Shown here: positions 17,929-26,649 of the stretch, one piece after another | Layout of the letters: every line of letters starts with the position of its first letter | Position numbering within the stretch: the first letter of the stretch is position 1 | DNA from: Alkalibacillus flavidus | Lineage (GTDB): Bacteria; Bacillota; Bacilli; Bacillales; Alkalibacillaceae | Direction: 5' to 3' | Length of the DNA: 64,000 nt | NCBI RefSeq assembly: GCF_040545925.1 | Contig: NZ_JBEPMX010000003.1 | Coordinates: 1 to 64,000 of the forward strand | The notes under the pieces: generated by a model | Seen by the model: the letters and a program-made list of their open reading frames with translations, nothing else | What the model was told of the DNA's origin: nothing | Database searches by the model: none | Translations under genes and position numbers: made by a program

Positions 17929-19308
17929 TCAATCACCCTTTGGCAAACTCACTGTCACCGTCGTTCCATTTCCAAGTTCGCTATCCATTTCAATAGTTCC
18001 ACCGTGCGACTCAATAATTTCCTTTGTAATCGTTAGTCCAACACCCGATCCACCACTAAGACGTGACCGTGATTTTTCCACTCGATACAATCGGTCAAAT
18101 ACGTAAGGCAACTCTTCCACTGGCACACCTTCACCTTCATCAACAATCTTGATTATAATCGTATTTTCCTCAGTGGTAACGTTAAGCGAAACCTTGCCAC
18201 CTTCATTCGAAAATTTTCTAGCATTATCTAAAATATTCAGTAAAACTTGTCGAATACGTGGTGGGTCTACATAAGCCATTAACTCATCAGAGCAATCGGA
18301 TTCGACGGTCAACTGTTTATCATTAAAAGCCGGTGTCAGTCGAGCCATCACATCTTGTATAAGTTCACATAGCGAAACCCATTCTTGGTTAATCATAAAT
18401 TTGTTTTGATCGACTTTTGCTAAATCAAATAAATTTTTAATCAAAATCGATAATTGTTCTGATTCCTCTTTAATGATTAAGCTATATTTTTTTCGGTCAT
18501 CAAATGAAGTATTGGGCCTATTAATAATATCAGCATACCCTTTGATATATGTTAAGGGTGTTCTAAGTTCATGTGATATGTTAGATAAAAATTCACTTCG
18601 TTCGCTTTTTAATTGATCTAACTCGTTCGACATGTCGGTAATGGACCGTGCTAAACTCCCGAGTTCATCTTGACGCGATGTATTTAAATGAATTTGCTTT
18701 TCGCCTTTATTAATTTGTTCTGTTGCTTCTTTAATCCTTATTAACGGGGTTGTCATGAATTTAGACAAAATCAAAATTGTGACAATCGTTAGAATCAAAG
18801 TCAATATACTTGCCCATTTAAATTGATTTGCTAATTCCGACAAAACTTGTTTAACATTGCTTGTCTCAGCAAACATCATGACATAGCCTTCTGTGTTGTC
18901 CGCCACGTTTATTGGACTGCTGGATGCAATGTAGTTTTCATGGCGCCAATCGTCTTCGATCATTTCTCCTTCTTGTCGAACAGACAGATTCATTGATTGT
19001 TGAATCAGTCCTTCGAGTTCTTCATTTAAATCATTTGATCGGGCGATAACCTCTCCATTGTTGTCTGTAATCACAACGATAAACTGAGATGACGATTCCA
19101 TAGTAGCAACATGTTCTATCGTTGATTGATCATAATGATCTTCTAAAACATCGCGATGCGTGTTGCCACGCGCTAATAAATTACTCATGACCTCATCAAC
19201 TTGTTGGTTCGCTAAATTCGTATAGAGTGTCACAAATAATAACGATTCAATAATCAAAATTAACACAAAGAACAGCATGCCAATTCGAAACGAAAGCTTT
19301 TTCATCAT
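17929..19308 (-). CDS. Sensor histidine kinase
   Basis: Two membrane helices (about 7-29 and 165-185) flank an extracellular sensor of about 135 residues. A HAMP domain, a HisKA domain with SHELRTPLTYIKGYADII, and an HATPase domain (NILDNARKFS, DEGEGVP, GSGVGLTITKEIIESHGG) follow. The sensor has no His/Met cluster typical of CusS, so the signal is open. Its stop and the regulator's start are one base apart, so this is a cognate pair. It directly follows the BNR-type lipoprotein gene. Confidence 0.92.
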   Translation of the reverse strand: MMKKLSFRIGMLFFVLILIIESLLFVTLYTNLANQQVDEVMSNLLARGNTHRDVLEDHYDQSTIEHVATMESSSQFIVVITDNNGEVIARSNDLNEELEGLIQQSMNLSVRQEGEMIEDDWRHENYIASSSPINVADNTEGYVMMFAETSNVKQVLSELANQFKWASILTLILTIVTILILSKFMTTPLIRIKEATEQINKGEKQIHLNTSRQDELGSLARSITDMSNELDQLKSERSEFLSNISHELRTPLTYIKGYADIINRPNTSFDDRKKYSLIIKEESEQLSILIKNLFDLAKVDQNKFMINQEWVSLCELIQDVMARLTPAFNDKQLTVESDCSDELMAYVDPPRIRQVLLNILDNARKFSNEGGKVSLNVTTEENTIIIKIVDEGEGVPVEELPYVFDRLYRVEKSRSRLSGGSGVGLTITKEIIESHGGTIEMDSELGNGTTVTVSLPKGD

Positions 19309-20220
19309 TTACTGAATACGTCCGCTTTCAGACAGTTTTTCCCACGATTCCGTGTTATCTTGACTTATATAAACCGCTTCATTGACATGCGTATAAATCG
19401 CGTACTCAGCTGGTTGATCAGGGTTTCTCGCAATATATTTTGGGGCATCTCCTTCTAAATCAGGCAAAGATTTTGCCACCATATCTCCCGTATCTAGATC
19501 ATAAGCGATAAGTGATGCATCATCTCCTTCTTGATATGCTGCATAATACAGCGTATCAGGTGTAAAATGGACACTCATACCTTGTCCTTGATCAGTGATG
19601 AGCCGGAAGCTACCCCCTCGGTCTTTAGATAAATAAATACCTTGAGTCGTCGCAATCGCTAATTGTTCACTATCGGTAGGGTGAATGGCTAATTTGACTA
19701 ATTCCCCTTTAACTTGTTCAGCCTCAATCACTTCCCACGTATCACCATTATCCTCACTTAAGTAAAAACCTTTTTCTAATTTTGAATTAGCTTCAGAATT
19801 ATATAAAAAGATATCATGACTTTCATATCCAGCAGCTAAATAATGGAAATCAGTTTCACCTAAGAAATCAACCTCATTCAATGATTCGCCACCATCACTA
19901 CTTTTTTGTACTCCTAGTGGATTAGGCAAATCGGATTGTAAATTAGGATGACCAGATGTGTAAAACCCCTCATCAATCACACTAAATCCCATGTAATCAT
20001 GAATATTATCTGTTGTTTCATACCAAGTATCATCTTCATATATTCTAAGGCCATGGTGAGTTCCGAATAACAATCGACCACTTTTTTCCTCATAACCCAT
20101 ACCATGAACATGAGTTAGCTGATCGCCTTCTAATTCTCTCGTGAACTGAGAATGTGCACCATCGTTTGTACAACCCACTAAAAGCGAAAAACCTATAATA
20201 GCAATGAACCAAATTCGCAC
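19309..20220 (-). CDS. BNR-repeat lipoprotein of the F510_1955 glycosylhydrolase-like family
   Basis: The signal peptide ends in LLVGC, a lipobox. The mature part is a sialidase-like beta-propeller with several Asp-box motifs (KSSDGGES, LSEDNGDTW, LSKDRGGSF, ISQDNTESW). The opening HVHGMGYEEKSGRLLFGTHHGL matches a family annotated as F510_1955 glycosylhydrolase, often found with metal-resistance genes in Firmicutes (recalled, not searched). GTG at 20220 is preferred because GGAGGG lies 6 bases before it. It is first in the transcript with the kinase and regulator, so it may modulate sensing at the membrane (inference). Confidence 0.82.
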   Translation of the reverse strand: MRIWFIAIIGFSLLVGCTNDGAHSQFTRELEGDQLTHVHGMGYEEKSGRLLFGTHHGLRIYEDDTWYETTDNIHDYMGFSVIDEGFYTSGHPNLQSDLPNPLGVQKSSDGGESLNEVDFLGETDFHYLAAGYESHDIFLYNSEANSKLEKGFYLSEDNGDTWEVIEAEQVKGELVKLAIHPTDSEQLAIATTQGIYLSKDRGGSFRLITDQGQGMSVHFTPDTLYYAAYQEGDDASLIAYDLDTGDMVAKSLPDLEGDAPKYIARNPDQPAEYAIYTHVNEAVYISQDNTESWEKLSESGRIQ

Positions 20221-20252
20221 AATCATCCCTCCGCATTCTATTTTCGCATCAC

Positions 20253-20261
20253 ATTATATCA
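20253..20261 (-). promoter_or_regulatory. Candidate extended -10 promoter for the lipoprotein-kinase-regulator operon
   Basis: On the minus strand TGATATAAT gives a TGn extension and a perfect TATAAT about 30 bases before the GTG start. No clear -35 hexamer is present at 17-18 bp, which fits activator dependence or the extended -10. Confidence 0.45.
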
Positions 20262-20340
20262 CTAAGTTATCAAGAATTTATGCAAAAAGTTTGTGCAGAC
20301 GATGAACTTAAGTCGTATTACATTAGAAAAATGCTCTAAC

Positions 20341-20487
20341 TTATTAAATAAACCCTCTGATTTATTCAATAAGTTAAATTGGGCCCCTTAGTTTTGAAAT
20401 AAATCGGCCGATTTATTTCAAAACATCGTGCATTTATTTCAAAAATTAAAGCACTTATTTAAAAACTTCGGCTCATATTTAATTTAG
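20341..20487. repeat. 21-bp periodic AT-rich intergenic array with a 34-bp palindrome
   Basis: Cores of the form TTATTTMAWAACT start at 20341, 20362, 20413, 20434 and 20455, with a degenerate one near 20475. The spacing is 21 bp (51 across the inverted unit). One unit is inverted, and together with its neighbour it makes a perfect 34-bp palindrome at 20391-20424 centred on CGGCCG. The array lies in the 345-bp divergent gap between the lipoprotein gene and the lyase gene. Confidence 0.85.
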
Positions 20488-20507
20488 GAAATTTTTCTCG
20501 AAATTAT

Positions 20508-20521
20508 CGAAAGCGCTTTCA
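20508..20521 (+). promoter_or_regulatory. cre-like catabolite repression site before the methionine gamma-lyase gene
   Basis: CGAAAGCGCTTTCA differs by one base from a perfect palindromic CcpA box. It lies just upstream of TATACT (20532-20537), a likely -10, so it would cover the -35 region. This position predicts repression of the lyase gene by preferred carbon sources. Confidence 0.65.
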
Positions 20522-20571
20522 TATTTTATGTTATACTTTACCTAAAAGGATATATAAGGGGGAGTTTTTCG

Positions 20572-21747
20572 ATGACGAATCGATTTGAAACAGATGCAAT
20601 CCATCATGCGTATGATTCTAAGGATCATTATGACAGTCTAGCAACGCCAATCTATCAAACATCAACGTATACGTTCGCCAATGCTGAACAAGGGGAAGCA
20701 CGTTTTGCAGGTGAGGATAGCGGATTTATTTATTCACGACTCGGTAACCCGACTGTGAAACATCTCGAAGAACGAATTGCCAAGTTAGAAAACGCTGAAG
20801 CAGGCCTCGCCTTTGCATCCGGTATGGCTGCTGTGTCTGCCACACTCATCGCCTTAACAAAAGCGAATGATCATATTTTATGCTCACGTGGTATTTACGG
20901 TTGCACATTTGGCCTACTCGATATTATGCGAGACAAATATAATATCCAATCCGATTTTAGTTTTATGGAATCAGAAACTGTCTTGCGCCAAATGATTCAA
21001 GACAATACAACCGTCATTTATATCGAAACGCCGATTAATCCAACAATGAAAATGATTGACCTTGAGATGGTCGCTCGTGTGGCGAAAGAATACGACATTC
21101 CTGTTGTCGTCGATAATACGTTTTCATCACCGTATTTACAACGCCCGATCGATTTAGGCTGTGATATTGTCCTGCACAGTGCCACGAAGTATATCGGTGG
21201 CCACGGCGATGTCGTCGGCGGACTACTCGTTGGAAAGGAAGAATTTATTTCAGAAGTGGCCATGACGACGCAAAAAGATATCGGTGGCATTATGGCGCCA
21301 TTTGACGCATGGTTACTGCTACGTGGGTTAAAAACATTACCAATACGAATGGATCGCCATTCCGATAACGCCGAAAAAATCGTCGCTAAACTAAAAGCGC
21401 ACCCGAAAGTAAAAAGCGTTTATTATCCGTTCGATCCTGACCACGAACACTATCACATTGCTCAAAAACAAATGAAACTCGGTGCTGGCGTGATTTCATT
21501 TGAATTAGAAGGTGGCAAAGCGGAAGCTCAAGCCTTTTTAAACAAACTATCGTTTATTAAATTAGCAGTTAGTTTAGGCGATGCGGAATCGCTCATCCAA
21601 CATCCAGCAACAATGACGCATTCGGTCGTACCGGAAGAAAGCCGGCAACATATGGGGATTACCGATTCACTAATTCGAATGTCATGTGGCCTAGAAGCTT
21701 GGGAAGATATTTGGGAAGACTTGAACCAAGCGCTTGAACAAATGTAA
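20572..21747 (+). CDS. mgl: Methionine gamma-lyase (Cys/Met metabolism PLP enzyme)
   Basis: This PLP enzyme of the cystathionine gamma-synthase family breaks methionine to methanethiol, ammonia and 2-oxobutyrate. The phosphate and PLP region YSRLGNPT, ASGMAA, and the Schiff-base Lys in HSATKYIGGHGDVVGG are present. The segment YGCTFGLLDIM carries the Cys that marks methionine gamma-lyases rather than cystathionine enzymes. The length of 391 residues is normal. AAGGGGG precedes the ATG. A cystathionine gamma-lyase is the main alternative. Confidence 0.85.
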   Translation: MTNRFETDAIHHAYDSKDHYDSLATPIYQTSTYTFANAEQGEARFAGEDSGFIYSRLGNPTVKHLEERIAKLENAEAGLAFASGMAAVSATLIALTKANDHILCSRGIYGCTFGLLDIMRDKYNIQSDFSFMESETVLRQMIQDNTTVIYIETPINPTMKMIDLEMVARVAKEYDIPVVVDNTFSSPYLQRPIDLGCDIVLHSATKYIGGHGDVVGGLLVGKEEFISEVAMTTQKDIGGIMAPFDAWLLLRGLKTLPIRMDRHSDNAEKIVAKLKAHPKVKSVYYPFDPDHEHYHIAQKQMKLGAGVISFELEGGKAEAQAFLNKLSFIKLAVSLGDAESLIQHPATMTHSVVPEESRQHMGITDSLIRMSCGLEAWEDIWEDLNQALEQM

Positions 21748-21791
21748 GACAAAAGCCATCACCTGCCCATTAGGTGATGGCTTTTGTCTTA
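21745..21791. terminator. Bidirectional terminator built over two stop codons
   Basis: A perfect 20-bp stem (21745-21764 with 21772-21791) has a 7-base loop. Its first three bases are the lyase stop codon and its last three are the reverse complement of the transglycosylase stop codon, so both convergent messages end in the same hairpin. Confidence 0.9.
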
Positions 21792-22580
21792 TCCTAAAAT
21801 TTTATTCACGTAGTTTTGTGTCTCAGCAAATGGAGGCACGCCACCATAGTAATCAACATTTCCTGGGCCAGCATTATAAGCAGCTAGAGCATTTTCTAAA
21901 TTGCCGTCGTACCGATTAAGCATATCGCGTAAGTAACGCGCACCGCCTTCAATGTTTTGCTGGGCGTCGAACGGATTCGTCACCCCTAAGGCTTCAGCGG
22001 TTTGAGGCATTAATTGCATAAGTCCCTGCGCTCCAGCGTCACTGACAGCAGATGGGTTGAAACTAGATTCGGCGTTAATGACCGATTTAATTAAATCCTG
22101 ATCTAAGTTAAACTTATCTGCCACGCTTTGAATAATGTCATCAAACTGAGATGACCCGATCTCGCTCGCATCAACCGAAACATCTTCACCACTCGCATCG
22201 ACTAACGCTTGTTTAATCTGATCGGTTTGGGACGAAAACATGTCTGTCATAAAATCGCCGTTTAAAAGGCTACTCGGCATCATACCTGCCATAGACGTAT
22301 TACCAGACATTGCGTTCGGCATCATCATATTAAACATAGACCCTGCACCACTCGATGACGAACTAGAGCTCCCAAACGGCATCAGCATCTCAGCCATCGA
22401 ACTGTTACTGAACTGATTACCACTCGACATACTCGGCATCATATTAGCACTTAGCAACTGCTGAAACGAATCACCATTTAACAACGAATTCGATTGATTG
22501 TTTTGATCCGTTTTAAATGGGCTATTTTGCAAGGCACGTTGATACCCTAACACGGCTTCAAACATACGTGAATCGACCAT
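21789..22580 (-). CDS. Lytic transglycosylase, SLT domain (YjbJ-like)
   Basis: The C-terminal 120 residues are a goose-lysozyme-like SLT domain with the catalytic Glu in INAESSFNPSAVSDAGAQGLMQLMP, plus AAYNAGPGNVDYYGGVPPFAET. It would cleave peptidoglycan glycan strands. The first 130 residues are low-complexity (Ser, Met, Asn, Gly) with no signal peptide, as in B. subtilis YjbJ-type proteins. GAGGAG stands 8 bases before the ATG at 22580; the upstream GTG overlaps that site. Confidence 0.88.
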   Translation of the reverse strand: MVDSRMFEAVLGYQRALQNSPFKTDQNNQSNSLLNGDSFQQLLSANMMPSMSSGNQFSNSSMAEMLMPFGSSSSSSSGAGSMFNMMMPNAMSGNTSMAGMMPSSLLNGDFMTDMFSSQTDQIKQALVDASGEDVSVDASEIGSSQFDDIIQSVADKFNLDQDLIKSVINAESSFNPSAVSDAGAQGLMQLMPQTAEALGVTNPFDAQQNIEGGARYLRDMLNRYDGNLENALAAYNAGPGNVDYYGGVPPFAETQNYVNKILG

Positions 22581-22622
22581 ACCGTCCACTCCTCTAAATG
22601 TGTCGAAAAATCTCTTATTCTA

Positions 22623-23648
22623 TTATAGCATATTTTTGATATTTTTCAGCACTTGGATCGTGTCGTCGATATCCCGTTCATTCACGTCATAATGAGTGAC
22701 AAACCGAACGAGCGTCGGGCCGAATTGAACCGCTTTAATGCCATTGTCTGCTAAACGTTCCATCATTTCAGCACCACTTATACCTGCCCGCGCCACATCC
22801 ATAATGACGATGTTCGTTTCAACGGGATATTTGAGGTCAAAGCCTGCTTCCTCTACACCTCTGGCTAACTTTGCTGCGTTATTGTGATCGTCGCCTAACC
22901 GTTTCGACATCTCTGTTAAAGCAATCATCGCTGGCGCCGCAATGACACCGACTTGACGCAAGCCACCGCCTAATCGTTTACGCCATTTGCGCGCTTGTTT
23001 AATAAACGCTTTAGACCCAGCAATAATCGAACCAACTGGTGCGCCAAGCCCTTTCGATAAACAAATTTGCACCGTATCAGCTTGTTCAGCATACGTTTTC
23101 ACCGACACACCTGATGCTGCCTCGGCATTAAACAAACGTGCGCCGTCTAAATGAACTGGAATATCATGCGCTTGCGCGAGTTCATACGTCGCCTTCATCG
23201 TCTCGAGGGGTACGACAGCCCCACCTGCTCGGTTGTGGGTGTTTTCGAGTAAAATAAGGCCCGTTTCAGGTAAATGCACGTCTTCAGGGCGAATGGCCGC
23301 TTCGACATCGGCTGGTGCCATGGCGCCTCGCATTCCATTAATCGTACGTGGTTGGACACCCGCAAAAGCCGAAATCGCAGCCCCCTCGTAATAAAAAACG
23401 TGCGCTTCTTCTTCTAACAAAATTTCTTGCCCAGGCTGCGTGTGCGTTAACACCGCAATTTGATTGCCTTGCACCCCGCTTGTGACAAATAAAGCCGCTT
23501 CTTTCCCTAACATATCAGCTGCTTTCTCTTCTAATAAGGTCACAGTCGGATCTTCTTCATACACATCGTCACCGACTTCCGCGTGAAAACTCGCCTCACG
23601 CATCGCCTGTGTCGGTTTGGTCACGGTATCGCTTCGTAAATCTATCAT
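22623..23648 (-). CDS. ltaE: Low-specificity L-threonine aldolase
   Basis: This fold-type I PLP enzyme splits threonine or allo-threonine to glycine and acetaldehyde. The family start MIDLRSDTVTKPTQAMREA is present, followed by HVFYYEGAA, LILLENTHNRAGG, HLDGARLFNA and the PLP Lys in CLSKGLGAPVGS. AGGAGG precedes the ATG. It follows pabBC by 12 bp on the same strand and is probably the last gene of that transcript. Confidence 0.92.
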   Translation of the reverse strand: MIDLRSDTVTKPTQAMREASFHAEVGDDVYEEDPTVTLLEEKAADMLGKEAALFVTSGVQGNQIAVLTHTQPGQEILLEEEAHVFYYEGAAISAFAGVQPRTINGMRGAMAPADVEAAIRPEDVHLPETGLILLENTHNRAGGAVVPLETMKATYELAQAHDIPVHLDGARLFNAEAASGVSVKTYAEQADTVQICLSKGLGAPVGSIIAGSKAFIKQARKWRKRLGGGLRQVGVIAAPAMIALTEMSKRLGDDHNNAAKLARGVEEAGFDLKYPVETNIVIMDVARAGISGAEMMERLADNGIKAVQFGPTLVRFVTHYDVNERDIDDTIQVLKNIKNML

Positions 23649-23660
23649 GCTATTCGCCTC

Positions 23661-25400
23661 CTAATGTAATAAATCGATCGTCACCCATCCGCGCACACTG
23701 TTTAAGTAGGCGAATTGGTTAATGTGATCAATCTCATGTCGTTTTAACGATCGTTCGTTTAAAACACCTGTCGCCACTAATGTATCACGATAAGTTCCCG
23801 GCAATAAGCCGTCTGTTACAGGTGGTGTGTACCATTCATCACCCAGTTGATAGGCAACATTTCCTGTTGTAAATTCCGTCACGTCACCGTATTCATTCCA
23901 CAACAACGTGTCATGAGCACGGCCATCGTGTTTCGCTAATGACGTGTAGACATCGCGATGCGTCGTTTTATGGTACAAAAAAGGATTGTGTGAATCGATC
24001 GCGCTGTCCGCCAACACCGCTGACATCGTAGTCGGTGATTCGCTAATCGGTGTTTTTTGAATATCGACCGCACCATTTTGATCGACTAACAAACGTAATT
24101 TATACAACCCTTCTGATTCTCGTTTTACTTCATTTAACGTCGCTAAAACGGTCGCCTCACTCACCTCGATTTGAAAATAATGGGCCGATGCGCGTAAACG
24201 GCTTACGTGTTCGTCTTCTAACCAAATATCACCATCACTTAAACGCATCGTTTCTAACAACTGAAAATCGGGTGCTTTTCGGTGTAAAACGCGTGCTTTC
24301 GCCACCGTTTCCTCATATTCCCCGTCCGCTGATGAATCCCAAGTGACGCCACCGCCAACACCGTACACCGCTCGCCCTGTGTCGCGATCCCAGACAACGG
24401 TTCTAATCGGCACATTAAAGATTGCCTGCCTATCAGGGGTCAACATACCGATCGCGCCACAATAAACACCACGTGCACTCGTTTCTAACTCGTTAATGTG
24501 AGCCATCGTACGTTGTTTCGGAGCGCCCGTAATCGAGCCACACGGAAAAAGGGCAGCAAATATGTCGCGTAACGTCATGCCTGCTTTCGTCTCGGCTTGG
24601 ACCGTTGACGTCATTTGATGCACCGTCGGATACGTCTCAACTGTAAATAGCTCAGGCACACGGATCGTGCCCGTTTTCGCGACTTGGGTCACGTCATTTC
24701 TTAGCAAATCGACGATCATCACGTTTTCTGCTTGATCTTTTTCAGATGAAGCTAATTGTTGTTTCAGTGCTTCATCATGGTCTACCGTGAGACCGCGCCC
24801 AATCGTCCCTTTCATCGGTCGCGTGTCGATCTTCTCGCCGTCCCACGCAAAAAATAATTCAGGTGACACGGAAATAATATCGTATGTGCCGAATTGTAAG
24901 TGAGCCGTAAATGACGCTCGTTGAGACTGGCGCAGCTGCTCGTACCATTGCCCTGTATCGACGTCAGCCAACTCAGCGATTAAGCGCATCGTGTAATTGA
25001 CTTGATATGTCACCCCACGAGCGATTAAATCGTGAATCGCTTGAATCCGCTGATAGTACGCTTGTTTCGGCGTATCAGGTTGAAAATCAGCATCGACAAA
25101 CGCGTCGGGTTGGTTAGCCGTCACGGGAGCTTTTGCTTCTTTAAAGACGGCAAATGTGCAATATGGTACATCATCCAGTTCATGAAACGACAAATGCGGA
25201 TAAAATGCTTCAGCTGCTTCATAACTGACGTAACCCGCGACGTAATACCCTTGCTTTTGGTAAGCTTCTGCTCGGTCTAAGACGTCACGAACGTCATGAA
25301 TCGTGTCAGCTTGTAAAACATCAACAGGGTCCTCAAATACATAGGCTGATTGCTCAAGCCACGGGTGGTTGAAATGGAATGTCATACGCGTCTTATTCAA
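23661..25400 (-). CDS. pabBC: Fused aminodeoxychorismate synthase component I and aminodeoxychorismate lyase
   Basis: The first 360 residues are a chorismate-binding domain (DTRPMKGTIGRG, MIVDLLRNDV, FPCGSITGAPKQ, GVYCGAIG) that aminates chorismate. The last 210 are a class IV PLP aminotransferase-like lyase (LLETMRLSDGDIWL..., LRLLVDQ, LLWNEYGDVTEFTTGNV, LLPGTYRD) that releases para-aminobenzoate for folate. The TTG at 25400 is preferred: GGAGGT lies 7 bases ahead and the start overlaps the pabA stop by 8 bases. An upstream in-frame ATG at 25436 has no ribosome site. Confidence 0.9.
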   Translation of the reverse strand: MNKTRMTFHFNHPWLEQSAYVFEDPVDVLQADTIHDVRDVLDRAEAYQKQGYYVAGYVSYEAAEAFYPHLSFHELDDVPYCTFAVFKEAKAPVTANQPDAFVDADFQPDTPKQAYYQRIQAIHDLIARGVTYQVNYTMRLIAELADVDTGQWYEQLRQSQRASFTAHLQFGTYDIISVSPELFFAWDGEKIDTRPMKGTIGRGLTVDHDEALKQQLASSEKDQAENVMIVDLLRNDVTQVAKTGTIRVPELFTVETYPTVHQMTSTVQAETKAGMTLRDIFAALFPCGSITGAPKQRTMAHINELETSARGVYCGAIGMLTPDRQAIFNVPIRTVVWDRDTGRAVYGVGGGVTWDSSADGEYEETVAKARVLHRKAPDFQLLETMRLSDGDIWLEDEHVSRLRASAHYFQIEVSEATVLATLNEVKRESEGLYKLRLLVDQNGAVDIQKTPISESPTTMSAVLADSAIDSHNPFLYHKTTHRDVYTSLAKHDGRAHDTLLWNEYGDVTEFTTGNVAYQLGDEWYTPPVTDGLLPGTYRDTLVATGVLNERSLKRHEIDHINQFAYLNSVRGWVTIDLLH

Positions 25401-25983
25401 CACGAGCACCTCCCCGCGCCATGTCTCGAATCGCATTTCGAATCATCTGTTTGCCATGCGTCGTTAAAATCGCCTCAGGATGAAATTGCACTGCTTCAAT
25501 GGCGTGCTGTTTATGCCGAACGCCCATCACATCGCCTTCGTCTGTCCAACTCGTAACCTTTAAATCACACGGTATGTCTTCAGTTTCAGCTATTAATGAA
25601 TGATATCGCGTCACCTGTGTCGGCGAATCGATCCCGGAAAACATACCGTCGCCATCATGGTTTATCCATTCACGTTTACCGTGCATCGGCATCCGTGCTC
25701 GACCGATCCGACCACCAAACGCATGAACGACGATTTGAAACCCTAAACAAATGCCTAACACTGGAATGCGACCAGCGAGTTTTTGTAATAAAGCTACTGA
25801 TTTTGGTGCGTCGTTTGGGTTGCCTGGACCAGGGGATAAGACAACCATCTTAGGCTGAAGGGCTAACACGTTTTCAAACGTCGCCTGATCATAGGGCAAA
25901 ACTTTAACGCGCGCACCCGTTTGCGCCATATAGTCGACAATGTTGTAAGTAAATGAATCGTCGTGGTCGATCATGACAATCAT
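25393..25983 (-). CDS. pabA: Aminodeoxychorismate synthase glutamine amidotransferase
   Basis: This class I glutamine amidotransferase feeds ammonia to PabB. The motifs are LSPGPGNPNDA, the nucleophile Cys in GICLGFQ, YHSLIAE and the His-Glu pair in AVQFHPEAIL. The length of about 196 residues is normal. The start is the third residue of the longest frame, where GAGGG has a 6-base spacer. It is coupled to pabBC by overlap. A trpG role is possible for such proteins, but no trp genes are near. Confidence 0.9.
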   Translation of the reverse strand: MIVMIDHDDSFTYNIVDYMAQTGARVKVLPYDQATFENVLALQPKMVVLSPGPGNPNDAPKSVALLQKLAGRIPVLGICLGFQIVVHAFGGRIGRARMPMHGKREWINHDGDGMFSGIDSPTQVTRYHSLIAETEDIPCDLKVTSWTDEGDVMGVRHKQHAIEAVQFHPEAILTTHGKQMIRNAIRDMARGGARVE

Positions 25984-25992
25984 CGCCATCCC

Positions 25993-26553
25993 TCACATTT
26001 CGTCACGGTCGACTCGTTTCTCAACGCGATCGCCAGTCGTCGTATACATCGACCGCCCAAGGTATAGCGGAATCGTCAGTTTCGAATCATTTGGCAATCC
26101 GTTCGGTAAAAACAAGTCATCGTCACGATAGAATTGCGTGATATCACCAACAAACCAATCGTGATCCCCGTATGTATTCACATCAATCACCTGACACTCA
26201 TAAGCGACATAAGCATCCCGTAGTATCGGGGCATCAATGGTCAGACCGCGATCAAAAGCCATGCCACCGAGGTCAAATTTGTTAACGTGACTCCCGCTAA
26301 AACTGCCTGATTGTTGGATGAATGTCGCCTGTTCCATCGGTAAAAAATGAACCGCAAATGCCTCTGATTGTTTGATTAAATCATATGTATAGCGTTCACG
26401 TCCGATCGCCACACCATAAATCGGGGGATCAAACGAAATATACGAATGCCATCCTGCAGCCATGACATTATCTTGTCCGTTATGCCTCGCCGTTACGATC
26501 GCGACCATACCGGGATAACTGTGCATCACCGTTTTGTCTGTTGGTTGTCTCAT
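25993..26553 (-). CDS. Flavin reductase-like domain protein
   Basis: The 186-residue product has the FMN-binding split-barrel pattern of flavin reductase-like proteins (MVAIVTARHNGQDNVMAAGWHSYISFDPPIYGVAI, EAFAVHFLP, HDWFVGDI). It may reduce flavin for a partner oxygenase or act on small aromatics. AGAGGAGG precedes the ATG. It ends 9 bp before pabA and may be cotranscribed. It diverges from kynU, so a link to either pathway is open. Confidence 0.82.
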   Translation of the reverse strand: MRQPTDKTVMHSYPGMVAIVTARHNGQDNVMAAGWHSYISFDPPIYGVAIGRERYTYDLIKQSEAFAVHFLPMEQATFIQQSGSFSGSHVNKFDLGGMAFDRGLTIDAPILRDAYVAYECQVIDVNTYGDHDWFVGDITQFYRDDDLFLPNGLPNDSKLTIPLYLGRSMYTTTGDRVEKRVDRDEM

Positions 26554-26649
26554 TTTCGGCCTCCTCTAAGCTTGTCTCCATCTATTTTAACAGAAAATTC
26601 ACTCACCCGAACGCATTTTATGATATATTGAAATGAAGGAGTGATGACA

